From: Streptomyces pinistramenti
GTDB lineage: Bacteria > Actinomycetota > Actinomycetes > Streptomycetales > Streptomycetaceae
NCBI RefSeq assembly: GCF_020564935.1
Contig: NZ_JAJCXB010000029.1
Location: 20,435-84,434 of the forward strand
Length of the DNA stretch: 64,000 bases
Direction: 5' to 3'
The position numbers were made by a program, and so were the translations under genes. The notes beneath the pieces were generated by a model. It did no database searches. It was not told where the DNA came from and was given only the letters and a program-made list of their open reading frames with translations. How positions within the stretch are numbered: the first letter of the stretch is position 1; each line of letters opens with the position of its first letter. Below, in pieces: positions 35,012 through 45,700 of the stretch.

Positions 35012-38000
35012 AGCAGCACCTCGTCCCCTGCGTCGCGTTCGATCGCGGCGGTCTGGGCCGCGATGGTCGGCGCCGCGAAGAACTCCGCCGTCGACAGCTC
35101 GACCCCGTGCCGCTCCCCTACCAGGGGCAGCAGGCGCAGCGCGATCAGTGAGTCGCCGCCCAGTTCGAAGAAGCTGTCGTGCACGCCGATGGGCTCGCTG
35201 CCGAGCAGGTTCTCCCAGCATGCGGCCACGCTGCGCTCCAGCGGGGAGCCCGGTGCCTGGTACACGGTGGACAGTTCCGCCCTGTCGAGCCGCGACGGGG
35301 CGATCCGCAGCTCGGCGAGCACGGCACGGTGGTCGTCGGTGCTGAACGCCGTGTGCCTGGCCAGCAGCACTTCGAGGTCCTGGGTACAGATCAGCACCTG
35401 CGGGGACCGGTCGGCGGCGAGGACGCGGCGGAACAGCTCGACGCCCTCCGCCCGGCTGATCCCGCCCAGCGGGTCTGCGGTCAACGCATCGTTCTCCGGG
35501 GTGAGTTCGTAGCGTGCGGCCAGCTCCTCCTGTGCCGAGGCGCCCATTCCGGTCGCGGTCCAGTCGGTCCACGCGATCGACACGGTGGTTCCGCCCCGTC
35601 GGCAGGCGCGGTGGGCGGCGTAGGCGTCGAGGAAATCGTTCCCGGCCACATAGCCCACTTCGCCGAACTTCAGCTTGTGCACGACGGTTCCGATGGACGA
35701 ACACAGCACGAGGAAGTCCAGTTCACGGTCGCGGAGAACGCTGTCCAGGACGACGGGGCCCAGTACCTTCGAGGCCATCGCCTCGTCGGTGGCCCGCTGG
35801 TCGCGCCGCTGGATCATGCCCGCGGTGTCGCGGACTCCCGCGGCGTGGACCACTCCGGTGATCGGACCGAACAGTTTCTCGGCCTCGGTGACGACCGCTC
35901 GCATCTGCGTCTCGTCGGCCACATCGGCCTGCCGGACCAAAAGCCCGGTGCCCCGGGAGGCGAGCGTGGTCAGCCGGTTGATCAACCGCGTGGTGTCGTC
36001 TCCCGCCGGATGGGCCGCCAGATAGCTGCTCCAGTCCTCGGCGGCGGGGAACGGGGTGCGCCGGGTGAGCACCAGCGCGGTGGCGCCGCCGGCGAGGGAT
36101 TCCGCCAGGCTGAGTCCGATGCCGCCGAGGCCGCCGCAGATCAGGTGGACCCCGCCGGTGGCTCGGGCGGGTGGCTCGGGCGCCGGGTCGAGCCGGAGCG
36201 GGGTGTAGCTCCGTTCGAAGCGCTGCCGCCCCCGGTAGGCGATCTCGGTGGCCTCGTCAGCGGCCAGCAGTTCGGCCACGATCCGGTCCGCCAGCCGGTC
36301 CGGGTCGCCGTCGGTGCGCCCGACGTCCATCGCCGTGCAGGACATCGTGGGCAGTTCCCGGGGGATCACCTTGACCGCCGCGGCCACGGTGGCGTGTTCC
36401 GGGTGGTCGAGGTCGTCGCCGAGCACGCACTGCGCGCCACGGGTGACGGCCACCAGCCGGACCGGCCGGTCGCCCGGGTGCGCGCCGAAGGCCCGCGCCA
36501 GGTGCAGCAGGCTGTGCAGCCCGGCCAGCTGTCCCTGCCGTACCACGGTCTCGTCCAGCGGCCGGTCCTCGCTCGCCGACAGGGCGGGCCACAGATGGAC
36601 GACCAGCTGCGGGCTCCGCCCCTGGGCGGCGAGTTCCGACAGCAGCTCGTGATAGTGCCGCGCCTCACTCGGCCCGTCCGGGGCGGCCGGCACGGGAACC
36701 GGGTGCACGCCGAGTGCGGTGAGCTGTTCGGCGACCGCCGTCCCGAGCGGGCCGTCGCCGAACAGCAGGCAGGTCGCACCGTCCTGCCGGGTCGCCGGGC
36801 GGACGGCGGCGGCGTGCCGCCAGCCGGGCAGATAGCCCCAGTCCCCGAGCTGTTTCCTCGGCCCCGGCCGCTCGACGGCCGCGGGCCGTACCGGCGCGGC
36901 CTCGCCGGGCGCCTCGATCCAGTAGCGCTTGCGCTGGAACGGGTATCCCGGGACGGGGGTGCGCCGCGGCCGCTGCGGACGGTGGAAGGCGTCCCAGTCG
37001 ACGGGGCACCCCGAGGTCCACAGTGTTCCGAGCGCGCCCACCAGGTGAGCGGTCTCCCGCTCCGGAGTCGGACCGCTGTCGGCCGCGGGCAGGCAGCTGC
37101 CGATCGACGCCGAGCCGGGAGGGAGCCTGCGGGCCGCCTGCCGGGCCAGCCGGGAGTCGGGCCCGAGTTCCAGCAGCGCGGCGGGCGCGGATTCCGCGAG
37201 GCGACCGGCACCGGCGTCGAAGAGTACGGGCCTGCGCATGTGCTCCAGCCAGTATTCCGGGCGGGTCACCTCGGCGGGATCGGCCCAGTCACCGGTGACG
37301 TTGGACAGGAACGGCAGCCGCGGGGCGGCGAATTCCACCTCGGCCAGCGCGGTACCGAACCGGTCGAGGGCGGGCTCGACCGCGCGGGAGTGGAACGCGT
37401 GGCGCAGGGCCAGCATCCGGGTGCGCGTACCTTGCCGGTCCAGCCGGTCGGCCAGTGCCGTCACCGCGTCGGTGGCGCCGGAGACCACGCACCGGTCCGA
37501 TGCGTTGATCGCCGCCAGGCCGAGGCCGCCGTCCAGCATCGGCCGCAGTTCGTCGGCGCTCAGCGGGACAGCCAGCATCCGGCCGTCCGGGAGCGTGGCC
37601 TGCGCCTGGGCGCGGGCGGTGACCAGCCGCAGCGCGGCGGACGGTGTGAACACTCCGGCCACGGTGGCGGCGACGTACTCTCCGAGGCTGTGTCCCAGCA
37701 TGGCGACAGGTTCGACGCCCCAGTCACGCAGGGTGCGGGCCAGCGAGTAGGCCACGGCGAACTCGGCGACCTGGTCGAGGGCCGCGGCGCCCTGGGTGCC
37801 CGTCCGCATGGCGCGGAGCACCGCGAACAGCTCCACGCCGTGCTCGGCCAGCAGGTGGGCGCAGGTGTCGAGGTGCCGCCGGAACACCGGCTCTCCCGCA
37901 TGCAGTCCGACGGCCATGGCCGGATAGCCGTTGCCCTGCCCCGGGAAGAGGAAAGCGGTCCGCCCGGTGTCCTCGACCGCCCGGGGTGGCGAAGGCGAGG

Positions 38001-39507
38001 TCAGGGCCGTGGCGGCGTCCGCGGCGGTGGCGGCCGCCACGGCCCGCCGGTACCGGTGTGCGCGGCGGCCGGACAGTGTCGCGGCCACGTCGCCGAGGTC
38101 GGCGTCCGGACACGTGCGCAGCCGCTCGGCCAGTTCGTCGCCGGCCCGGGTCAGGGCCGCCGTGGAGCGCGCGGAGAGCACGATCAGTTGGCATGCCCTG
38201 CGCTCCCGGTCGGACTCCGTCAGTGCCGGTGGCTGTTCCAGCACCACGTGGGCGTTGGTGCCACCGGCGCCGAAGGAACTGACGCCGGCCCGGCGCGGGG
38301 AGTCCGACGCGGGCCACGGCGTGGTCGACGCGCTGACGTAGAACGGGGAACTGGCGAAGTCGATGGCCGGGTTGGGCCGTCGGTAGTGCAGGCTCGCCGG
38401 GATCACCCCGTCCCGCACCGCGCCGACGGCTTTGATCAGCCCCGCGATCCCGGCCGCCGCGTCGAGGTGACCGATGTTGGACTTCACCGAGCCGATGGCG
38501 CAGAACCCGGACCGGTCCGTGGTGGCACGGAACGCCGCGGTCAGCGCCGCCACTTCGACAGGGTCACCGATACCGGTCCCGGTGCCGTGTGCCTCGACGT
38601 ACCCCACGCTGCCCGAGTCGATCCCGGCCACCGCGTGCGCCTCGATGATCACGTCCCGCTGGCCGTCGACGCCGGGGGCGATGAAGCCCGCCTTGTGGTC
38701 GCCGTCGTTGTTCACGGCCGAGCCGAGCAGCACCGCGTGTACCCGGTCGCCGTCCCTGCGGGCGTCCGACAGCCGCTTGAGCAGGACGAGGCCGACGCCG
38801 CTGCCGCCGACCGTACCGGCGGCCGACGCGTCGAAGGCGGCGCACCGCCCGTCCGGGGAGTAGATGCCCTCCTCGGCGTACACGTGGCCCTGTGCCTGCG
38901 GGACCTGGACGGAGACACCCCCGGCCACGGCCATGTCGCACTCGAAGGACTGGAGGCTGCGGATGGCCAGGTGGACTCCGACCAGCGACGAGGAACACGC
39001 CGAGCCGACGCACATGCTGGGGCCGGTGAGGCCGAGCTTGTAGGAGAGGGTGGTCGCCGCGAAGTCCTTGTCGTTGTGGATCAGCAGCGAGAAGCCCCCG
39101 AAGGTGCGCAGCAGTTCGTCGCTGGGGAGCAGGTTGCGCACCAGGTACGAGCTGAGACCGGCGGAGAGGAACACACCGACCGGGCACGACAGCGCCGCCG
39201 GGTCGTAACCGGCCGTGTCGAACACCGTCCAGGCCGTTTCGAGGCACAACCGGTGCTGTGGATCCATCACCTCGGCCTCGCGCGCGGAGTAGCCGAAGAA
39301 CTCCGCGTCGAACTGGGCGATGTCCCCCAGCGTTCCCTCCGCGCCGACGAAGCGGGGCCGCGGCACCGGCTCCGGGTCGGAAAACCGTGTGATGCTCTCG
39401 GTCTCCGCACGGAGGTTGGCCCAGAACTGGTCGACGTTCTCCGCTCCGGGGAGACGGCAGCCCAGCGAGATCACCGCGATCGGCTCGGATGCGTCCGGTT
39501 CGGTCAT
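35008..39507 (-). CDS. blmVIII: Type I PKS module KS-AT-KR-ACP without methyltransferase (blmVIII type)
   Basis: 1499 residues. KS (8-430) has the active Cys171 in GSACSSSL, His307 in EAHGTGTG and His347 in KSNIGHLD. AT (515-800) has Ser607 in GHSLGEY and HAFH at 703-706, which predicts malonyl-CoA. KR (about 1115-1310) has the NADPH loop GGLGGIGLSLAESL and the Ser/Tyr/Asn set in CSSIGTVV and GYVAGNDFLDA. ACP has LGGDSLIA near 1455. The 890-1115 segment is the structural half of the KR. No SAM-binding motif of a C-methyltransferase is found, and the protein is about 340 residues shorter than BlmVIII (about 1840, KS-AT-MT-KR-ACP). It should extend alanyl-S-PCP with acetate and reduce the ketone. 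The start ATG at 39507 overlaps the upstream stop. Confidence 0.94.
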   Translation of the reverse strand: MTEPDASEPIAVISLGCRLPGAENVDQFWANLRAETESITRFSDPEPVPRPRFVGAEGTLGDIAQFDAEFFGYSAREAEVMDPQHRLCLETAWTVFDTAGYDPAALSCPVGVFLSAGLSSYLVRNLLPSDELLRTFGGFSLLIHNDKDFAATTLSYKLGLTGPSMCVGSACSSSLVGVHLAIRSLQSFECDMAVAGGVSVQVPQAQGHVYAEEGIYSPDGRCAAFDASAAGTVGGSGVGLVLLKRLSDARRDGDRVHAVLLGSAVNNDGDHKAGFIAPGVDGQRDVIIEAHAVAGIDSGSVGYVEAHGTGTGIGDPVEVAALTAAFRATTDRSGFCAIGSVKSNIGHLDAAAGIAGLIKAVGAVRDGVIPASLHYRRPNPAIDFASSPFYVSASTTPWPASDSPRRAGVSSFGAGGTNAHVVLEQPPALTESDRERRACQLIVLSARSTAALTRAGDELAERLRTCPDADLGDVAATLSGRRAHRYRRAVAAATAADAATALTSPSPPRAVEDTGRTAFLFPGQGNGYPAMAVGLHAGEPVFRRHLDTCAHLLAEHGVELFAVLRAMRTGTQGAAALDQVAEFAVAYSLARTLRDWGVEPVAMLGHSLGEYVAATVAGVFTPSAALRLVTARAQAQATLPDGRMLAVPLSADELRPMLDGGLGLAAINASDRCVVSGATDAVTALADRLDRQGTRTRMLALRHAFHSRAVEPALDRFGTALAEVEFAAPRLPFLSNVTGDWADPAEVTRPEYWLEHMRRPVLFDAGAGRLAESAPAALLELGPDSRLARQAARRLPPGSASIGSCLPAADSGPTPERETAHLVGALGTLWTSGCPVDWDAFHRPQRPRRTPVPGYPFQRKRYWIEAPGEAAPVRPAAVERPGPRKQLGDWGYLPGWRHAAAVRPATRQDGATCLLFGDGPLGTAVAEQLTALGVHPVPVPAAPDGPSEARHYHELLSELAAQGRSPQLVVHLWPALSASEDRPLDETVVRQGQLAGLHSLLHLARAFGAHPGDRPVRLVAVTRGAQCVLGDDLDHPEHATVAAAVKVIPRELPTMSCTAMDVGRTDGDPDRLADRIVAELLAADEATEIAYRGRQRFERSYTPLRLDPAPEPPARATGGVHLICGGLGGIGLSLAESLAGGATALVLTRRTPFPAAEDWSSYLAAHPAGDDTTRLINRLTTLASRGTGLLVRQADVADETQMRAVVTEAEKLFGPITGVVHAAGVRDTAGMIQRRDQRATDEAMASKVLGPVVLDSVLRDRELDFLVLCSSIGTVVHKLKFGEVGYVAGNDFLDAYAAHRACRRGGTTVSIAWTDWTATGMGASAQEELAARYELTPENDALTADPLGGISRAEGVELFRRVLAADRSPQVLICTQDLEVLLARHTAFSTDDHRAVLAELRIAPSRLDRAELSTVYQAPGSPLERSVAACWENLLGSEPIGVHDSFFELGGDSLIALRLLPLVGERHGVELSTAEFFAAPTIAAQTAAIERDAGDEVLL

Positions 39508-42500
39508 CGTTCGCCTCCCTGGTCGGTGGCCCGGCGCGGGGCCCCGGCGGCTCGCCTGCGCCTGCGGCCGCGGGCCAGTGCCGGGTGCTCCGCCGGCGGC
39601 CCGGCGGCCCCGGTCCGGTCCAGGTGATCGGCGAGGCCGGCGATGTCGGGGAACCGGAAGAGGTCGACCAGCCGCAGCCCCGGATGGACGGTGCGTACAA
39701 GTGCGCTGTGCAGCCGCAGGAGACCGAGGGAGTTTCCTCCGATGTCGAAGAAGGCGTCGTGCACGCCCACCTGCTCGATGCCGAGCACCCGCTGCCATTC
39801 GCGGGCGATGGTCCGCTCCAGCTCGGTCCCGGGAGCCGCGGTCCGCCGATGCCGGCGGCTGACGGATCCGGCGCGGGCGGCCAGGGCCGTCCGATCGATC
39901 TTGCCGTTGCTGTTGTGCGGCAGGTCGGCCGACACCACCAGTACCGACGGAATCATCGCCGAAGGCAGCAGGGCGCGCAGCGCGGCCAGGGTCTCTTCCG
40001 GTGCGATGTCCCGGCCCGGTTCGGCGCCGGCGAACGCCACCAGGCGCCGATGCTCGGCCACGCCGTCGAGTACGACGGCCACCTCACGGATCGGTGCCAC
40101 CGCGCGCAGCGCGTGCTCGACCTCGCCGAGTTCGATCCGTACGCCGCGCAGCTTGACCTGGGTGTCCCCGCGTCCCACGAAATCCAGTTCGCCGTCGACT
40201 CGTTGGCGCACCATGTCGCCGGTGCGGTAGACACGGCTGCCGGGTCGGCCGTACCGGTCGGGGACGAACGCCTCGGCCGTTTTGTCCGGAAGACCCGGAT
40301 AGCCCCGGGCCAGCGCCGGGCCGCCGACAAGCAGTTCCCCGGTCATGCCGTCGGGGACCGGCAGCCCGTGCTGATCGGCCACCCAGACCCGCGCCGTACC
40401 GACCGGAGTCCCGATCGTGGGCGGGCCACCGCCCGCGCCGACCACCCCGCACGTCGCGTAGGTGGTCGCCTCGCTGGGCCCGTAGAGGTTGCGCACCACG
40501 GTGCGGACGCGGCGGCGGTGCAGCCGGTCGGCCAACTCCCGGGGCAGCGGCTCTCCGGCGAGGTTCACCGAGCCGACCGAGTCGGGAATCCCGTCGGTGT
40601 CCAACAGTGCGGCGACGGCGGACGGGACGGAGTTGAGCAGGCTCGCCCCGGCCGCGGCAGCGGTCTCGGGGATCCGCAGGGCGTCCTCGACCAGCACCAC
40701 GGTGCCCTCGTGCACCAGCGGTGCGAACAGTTCGAAGAAGGCGAGATCGAAGCCGACCGACGTGGTGGCAAGGGCCTTCCGCAGTTCGGTGCGGTCGAAC
40801 TCGCCGCCCGCCCAGCGCAGGAACGCCGCCGCACTGCGGTGTTCGATGGCCACGCCCTTGGGCCTGCCGGTGGATCCCGAGGTGTAGAGCACGTAGGCCA
40901 GTGCTGTCGGAGGCACGGTCACCCGGTGCGGCAGGGACGGCGAGTCGACCCGCTTCCCTGGTACCCGCACCGTGGGCGGCAGCGCAACCCCGGCGGCACC
41001 CCTGCGTACCAGCAGCTCGTCGTCGCCGATCAGCAGCCGCGACCCGCTCTCGGCCAGCATCAACCGGACGCGTTCGGCGGGCTGTTCGGTGCCGATCGGC
41101 AGGTACGCCGCTCCCGCTTTGAGTACGCCCAGCAGGGCGACGAGCAGTTCCGGCGTCCGCGGCAGCCAGACCCCGACCACGTCGCCGGGACGGCATCCCT
41201 GGGCGGCCAGGTGCGAGGCGAACTGGTCGGACCACTGGTCCAGTTGACGGTGACTCAGCTGGCGGGAACCGTGCACGACGGCCACCGCGTCCCGATGGCG
41301 CGCCGCTGCGGCGGCCACCATGCGGTGCACCAGTTCTCCCTGACCGGGATCGATGGCCGCCGGGGCACACACACGGTGCCGCTGGCGTGGGGTCAGCAGC
41401 GAAAGCCACGCCACCGGCTGTTCCGGCTCGGCCGGCGCGGCGGCGAGCAACGCCCGGAACTGGCGGCACCAGGCGGCCAGTTCCGCTTCGGTGCATCGCC
41501 CGCCGTCCGCCTCGAAGATCAGTTCAAGTCCGTCGGGTGTGTCCGCCGCGGTGACGGTCAGTTCGTACTTCGCGGCCGCGGCGGGTACGTCGACGAACCG
41601 CGCGCCCAATCCGGGCAGGCTGGGTGGGCTCGGCGGCTGCTGGTAGGCGAAGAGCACCTGGAACAGCGGAGAGGTCTCCAGTTCCCGGGGCAGCCCGAGC
41701 GCGTCGACGATCCGCTCGAAGGGCAGCAGCCGGTGTTCGAACGCGTCGAGCAGCGTGTTCCTGGTCCTGCGCAGGACCTCGGCGAAACTCGGTTCCCCGT
41801 GCAACCGCAGACGCAGCGGCAGGGTGTTGATCAGCAGGCCGACGGTGCCGGTGGCAGGCTCGGCGTCGCGCAGGCCGACCGGTGCGCCGATGATCACGTC
41901 CTCCTGGCCGCAGTACCGGCTGACCAGGCATCCGAGTGCGGCCAGTAACGCCATGTGCATGGTGCTTCCGGTCTGCCGACACAGCCTCGCCAGACCGGTG
42001 AGGTCCGCGCGGCCCAGCCGTTCGACCCGTCGTACCGGGCGGGACGCCTGTCCGTCTCGGCCGCCGCTGAACGGCGTGCTGTGCGAGGGCGCCGCGCTCA
42101 GCTCCGTCCGCCAGAACTCGACCGATCCCCCGGCTTCCTCGGCCGCCTCCCGTTGCCGGGCCGCGAGTTCCGGATAGCTTGCCGTCCGTGCCCGCGCGGG
42201 CGAGGGAGTTCCGGTGGCCGCGCACCGGTACAGCGCCTCCAACTCCTCTCGCACCACGGCGAGCGACCCACCGTCGAACACCAGGTGGTGGACCGACAGC
42301 ACGAGCAGGTGTCGCCGTGGTGTCAGCCGCAGCAGGAGCCAGGTCACCGGTGGCCCCGCGGTCAGGTCGAACGGCCGGGCGGCGATCCCGGCGAGCAGCC
42401 GGTGCACTTCCGTCTCCGCACTCGCGTCTTCCGTGCCGGGCAGATCGATGAGCCGCAGTCGTGGTGGCGCCGTCGTGAAGTGCTGACCGGGCTCCGCGCC

Positions 42501-42740
42501 GTCGTCGGTGAAGACCGCGCGTAACATCTCGTGCCTGCTGCCGATCTGGCGAATCGCCGAGCGCAGTGCCGGTACGTTCAGCGGTCCCGTCAGCTCGATC
42601 GCGGTGGGGATGTTGTACGCCGGGTTGTCCGGCGCCAGCCGCTGGAGGAACCACAACCGCTGCTGGGCGGCGGCCAGCGGCAGAGAACGGTAGGACTCGC
42701 CTTCCCGGGCTCGGCTGCCGGCCGTCATCTGCACGCTCAT
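39504..42740 (-). CDS. blmIX: NRPS C-A(Ala)-PCP (blmIX type)
   Basis: 1078 residues. C (15-440) has HHLVFDGGS near 152. The A domain has LYTSGSTGRPKG near 620 and the code D-L-F-N-N-A-L-T-Y-K, identical to the canonical Ala code. PCP has IGGNSLGL near 1000. The C-terminus (ALARGRRRRRAAGAPRR) is very basic and may act as a docking tail toward the PKS. It adds Ala after the His module, and the PKS then extends this Ala. The start ATG at 42740 overlaps the BlmX-type stop (ATGA); a second in-frame ATG lies four codons on. Length and order match BlmIX (about 1066 residues). Confidence 0.95.
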   Translation of the reverse strand: MSVQMTAGSRAREGESYRSLPLAAAQQRLWFLQRLAPDNPAYNIPTAIELTGPLNVPALRSAIRQIGSRHEMLRAVFTDDGAEPGQHFTTAPPRLRLIDLPGTEDASAETEVHRLLAGIAARPFDLTAGPPVTWLLLRLTPRRHLLVLSVHHLVFDGGSLAVVREELEALYRCAATGTPSPARARTASYPELAARQREAAEEAGGSVEFWRTELSAAPSHSTPFSGGRDGQASRPVRRVERLGRADLTGLARLCRQTGSTMHMALLAALGCLVSRYCGQEDVIIGAPVGLRDAEPATGTVGLLINTLPLRLRLHGEPSFAEVLRRTRNTLLDAFEHRLLPFERIVDALGLPRELETSPLFQVLFAYQQPPSPPSLPGLGARFVDVPAAAAKYELTVTAADTPDGLELIFEADGGRCTEAELAAWCRQFRALLAAAPAEPEQPVAWLSLLTPRQRHRVCAPAAIDPGQGELVHRMVAAAAARHRDAVAVVHGSRQLSHRQLDQWSDQFASHLAAQGCRPGDVVGVWLPRTPELLVALLGVLKAGAAYLPIGTEQPAERVRLMLAESGSRLLIGDDELLVRRGAAGVALPPTVRVPGKRVDSPSLPHRVTVPPTALAYVLYTSGSTGRPKGVAIEHRSAAAFLRWAGGEFDRTELRKALATTSVGFDLAFFELFAPLVHEGTVVLVEDALRIPETAAAAGASLLNSVPSAVAALLDTDGIPDSVGSVNLAGEPLPRELADRLHRRRVRTVVRNLYGPSEATTYATCGVVGAGGGPPTIGTPVGTARVWVADQHGLPVPDGMTGELLVGGPALARGYPGLPDKTAEAFVPDRYGRPGSRVYRTGDMVRQRVDGELDFVGRGDTQVKLRGVRIELGEVEHALRAVAPIREVAVVLDGVAEHRRLVAFAGAEPGRDIAPEETLAALRALLPSAMIPSVLVVSADLPHNSNGKIDRTALAARAGSVSRRHRRTAAPGTELERTIAREWQRVLGIEQVGVHDAFFDIGGNSLGLLRLHSALVRTVHPGLRLVDLFRFPDIAGLADHLDRTGAAGPPAEHPALARGRRRRRAAGAPRRATDQGGER

Positions 42741-45700
42741 GCCTGGCCCCCCGCGGGAGCCGCGGGGAAGACCCCGTTCGCCTCGGCGGGTTCCGCGCCC
42801 GGTGTCCTGGCTTCGTCCACCACGAGCGCGAACTCGGCGATGGTGGGCGCGTCGAACAGCCTGCGCACCGACAGCCCGGTTCGGAACAGCTTGTTCGTCG
42901 CCGCGATTGCCTGCATCGCACGCAGCGACTCGCCCCCGATGTCGAAGAAGTGGTGATGCACCCCGACCTGATCGACCTTGAGCACCGTGGACCAGATGTC
43001 GGCGAGCAGTCGCTCGGTCTCGGTACCGGGCGCCGTGTACGGCAGTGCGGCCCCCGGCTCCGGCTCCGGGAGCTGCGCCCGGTCGACCTTGCCGGTGCTG
43101 GTCAGCGGTACCGCGTCCAGCACGACGAAGGTGCTGGGCACCATGTATCTCGGCAGCCGGTCCCGGACGTACTTCTGCAGTTCCGGCTGGGCCGGACGCT
43201 CGCCCGGCTCCGGGACCACGTAGGCGACGAGCTGCTTCTCCCCGGTCTCACCACGGGCCATCACGATGGACCGCTGGAGCGCAGGGTGGGCGTCCAGCAC
43301 GGCCTCGATCTCCACCGGTTCCACCCGGAAGCCGCGGATCTTGACCTGGTGGTCGTTGCGGCCCAGGAACTCCAGGTCTCCCGTGGGCAGGAACCGGCCG
43401 AGGTCACCGGTGGCGTAGCGGCGGGCGCCGGGGGCCGCGCTCCACGGATCCGGCTGGAACACCGCCGCGGTGGCGGCCGGTTGCCGCAGGTAGCCGCGGG
43501 ACACGGCGGCTCCCCCGATGTGCAGTTCGCCGGCCACCGCGACGGGCGTCTGCCTGCCGTGCTGGTCCAGGGTCTGCACCCGGGTGTTGGCGACCGGACG
43601 GCCGATGGGCAGCTGGGGCTGCTCCCCCGGTTCCGTGCCGGTCCACGCCGTGCTCCACACCGTCGCCTCGGTGGGGCCGTACTCGTTGGCGAGAAGGCCG
43701 TGGGGGAGCTTCGCGCGGCACGCCTCGTACAGCGCCGCCGGTGCCGCCTCCCCCGCCGTGATCACCCTGACCAGGGATTCGAGCTCCCGTGGGCCGGACT
43801 GCTCCAGCAGCGGGCCCAGCAGGGACGGGATGCCCAGGGTGTGCGTCGGGCGCTGCCGGGAGATCACGGTGGACGTGCTCAGCGGATCGAGTTGGGTGCC
43901 TTCCTTCGGCAGCACCAGGGTGCCACCGGTCGACAGCGTCCAGAAGATCCCGGCCACCGAGCTGTCGAAGGCGAAGGAGGACAGCAGCAGGAACCGGTCG
44001 ACCGGCTCCGGGTACGCCCTGTTCCTGGCGGCGATCGAGGCGGTCACGTTGCGGTGCTCGACGACGACACCCTTGGGCCGTCCGGTCGAGCCCGAGGTGT
44101 AGATGACGTACGCGGCGTTGGCCGGGCCGGTGCCACTGGCCGGGTTGCGCGACGGTTCCCGGCCGACCGCGCGGAAGGCGTGGTCCACCACGAACGGCTC
44201 GGCCTCCGGCGGGACGCGGTCGGCCAGGTGCTGCTGGACGAGCACGACTTCGGCCCCGCTGTCCGCCACGAGGGAGGCGGCGCGCTCGTCCGGTTGAGCC
44301 GGGTCCAGGGGCAGATAGGCGGCCCCTGCCTTGAGCACGCCGAGCAGGAACACGATCTGGTCGATGGAGCGTCCGGCGAAGACGCCGACGGCGTGTTCCC
44401 GGCCGACTCCCCTACGGCGCAGTCCGTGCGCCACCTGGTTGGCGCGCTCGTTGAGCGCCCGGTAGCTGATGACCGCGCCGTCGAAGTCCACCGCGACCCG
44501 GTCCGGGGCCGCGCTCGCGCGATCCTCCACCATCTCGTGCAGACAGCGCTGCGGTACGGGGCTGCGGCCACCGTCGGTGAACCCGTCGAGCAGTGCGCGG
44601 TCCCGGGCCGGCAGTTGGTCGACGGTCCCGTAGTTCGCGGCCGGGTCGGCCACGATCGCCGTCAGCACCCGCACGTAGCAGTCCCGGACGCTCTCCATGA
44701 CCTCGGCGGAGAACTGGAGGCTGTCGTACTCGATCCGTACCTCAAGTTGGCCGGTCGTCCGGTTGAGCCGGAAGATGCCGCAGAACGGGAAGGTCGACTC
44801 CCCGTAGAGCTCGTTGGCCACGTGCTGGATGCCGCGCTCGATCCACCGGTCCAGGACGCTGAACACGTGGTAGTTGGTGAAGAAGAAGAGCGTCTCGGCG
44901 AGCGGCTCGTTGCCCTGGTGCCGTTTGAGTTCGGCCATGGGCAGCCGCCGGTAGGGCATCGACTGCCGCTCGGACCGCAGGGTGGCCTCGATCAGCTCCA
45001 GCCAGCTGCCGCCGGCCATCCGGACGCGCAGCGCGAGGCTGTTGACGAACAGCCCGACAGCGGTACTGCCGTCGACCGTCTCGGGCCGGCCGTTGGTCAC
45101 GGTGTAGGTCAGTGTGTCGACGTTGCCGCCGTAGGCCGACATGACGGCGAGGTGGGCGGCCAGCAGCACGCTCTTGAGCGGCATCGCGTGCGCCGTGGCC
45201 GCCTGTTTGAGCTGGTCGGACAGGTCCTGGGAGACGGGAACGACGATCCGGACGATCTCCCGGTCACCCTTGTCGGCCCGTGGCCCGGCAGCGGTCCCGG
45301 TCCTCGGCAGCCGCATCAGCGTCGCATCGGCGAGGTAGTCGTTCCAGAATGCGTAGTTCTCCTGGCGCCCCAGGGCGTCCAGTTCGAGGGCCACGGCGTC
45401 GTTCATGCCGGTCTTGGGGGGCCGGATCGAGAGGGGCTCGTCGAACATGAGCGAGAAGTAGTGGCTGAACAGCTCCGTGATCATCAGGGCTTCGCTCCAC
45501 CCGTCGACGATCTCGTGGTGGAAGCCGTAGGTGAACTGGAAGTCGTCGTCGCTGCGGCGGTGCACCATGAACCGGATGAGCGGGTAGTCGTGCAGCTCGA
45601 AGCCGCGCAGCTTCTCCCGGTCGATCCAGGCGCTGACCCTGCCGTCCTGCTCCTGCTCGGCCAGGCCGCGCACGTCCTCGAAGTACAGCGGCGTCTCGAA

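Noticed and set aside
39508..39798. N-terminal extension of the PKS frame up to 39798
   Set aside because: It overlaps the PCP of the upstream NRPS in another frame; the KS begins right after the ATG at 39507, which overlaps the upstream stop.
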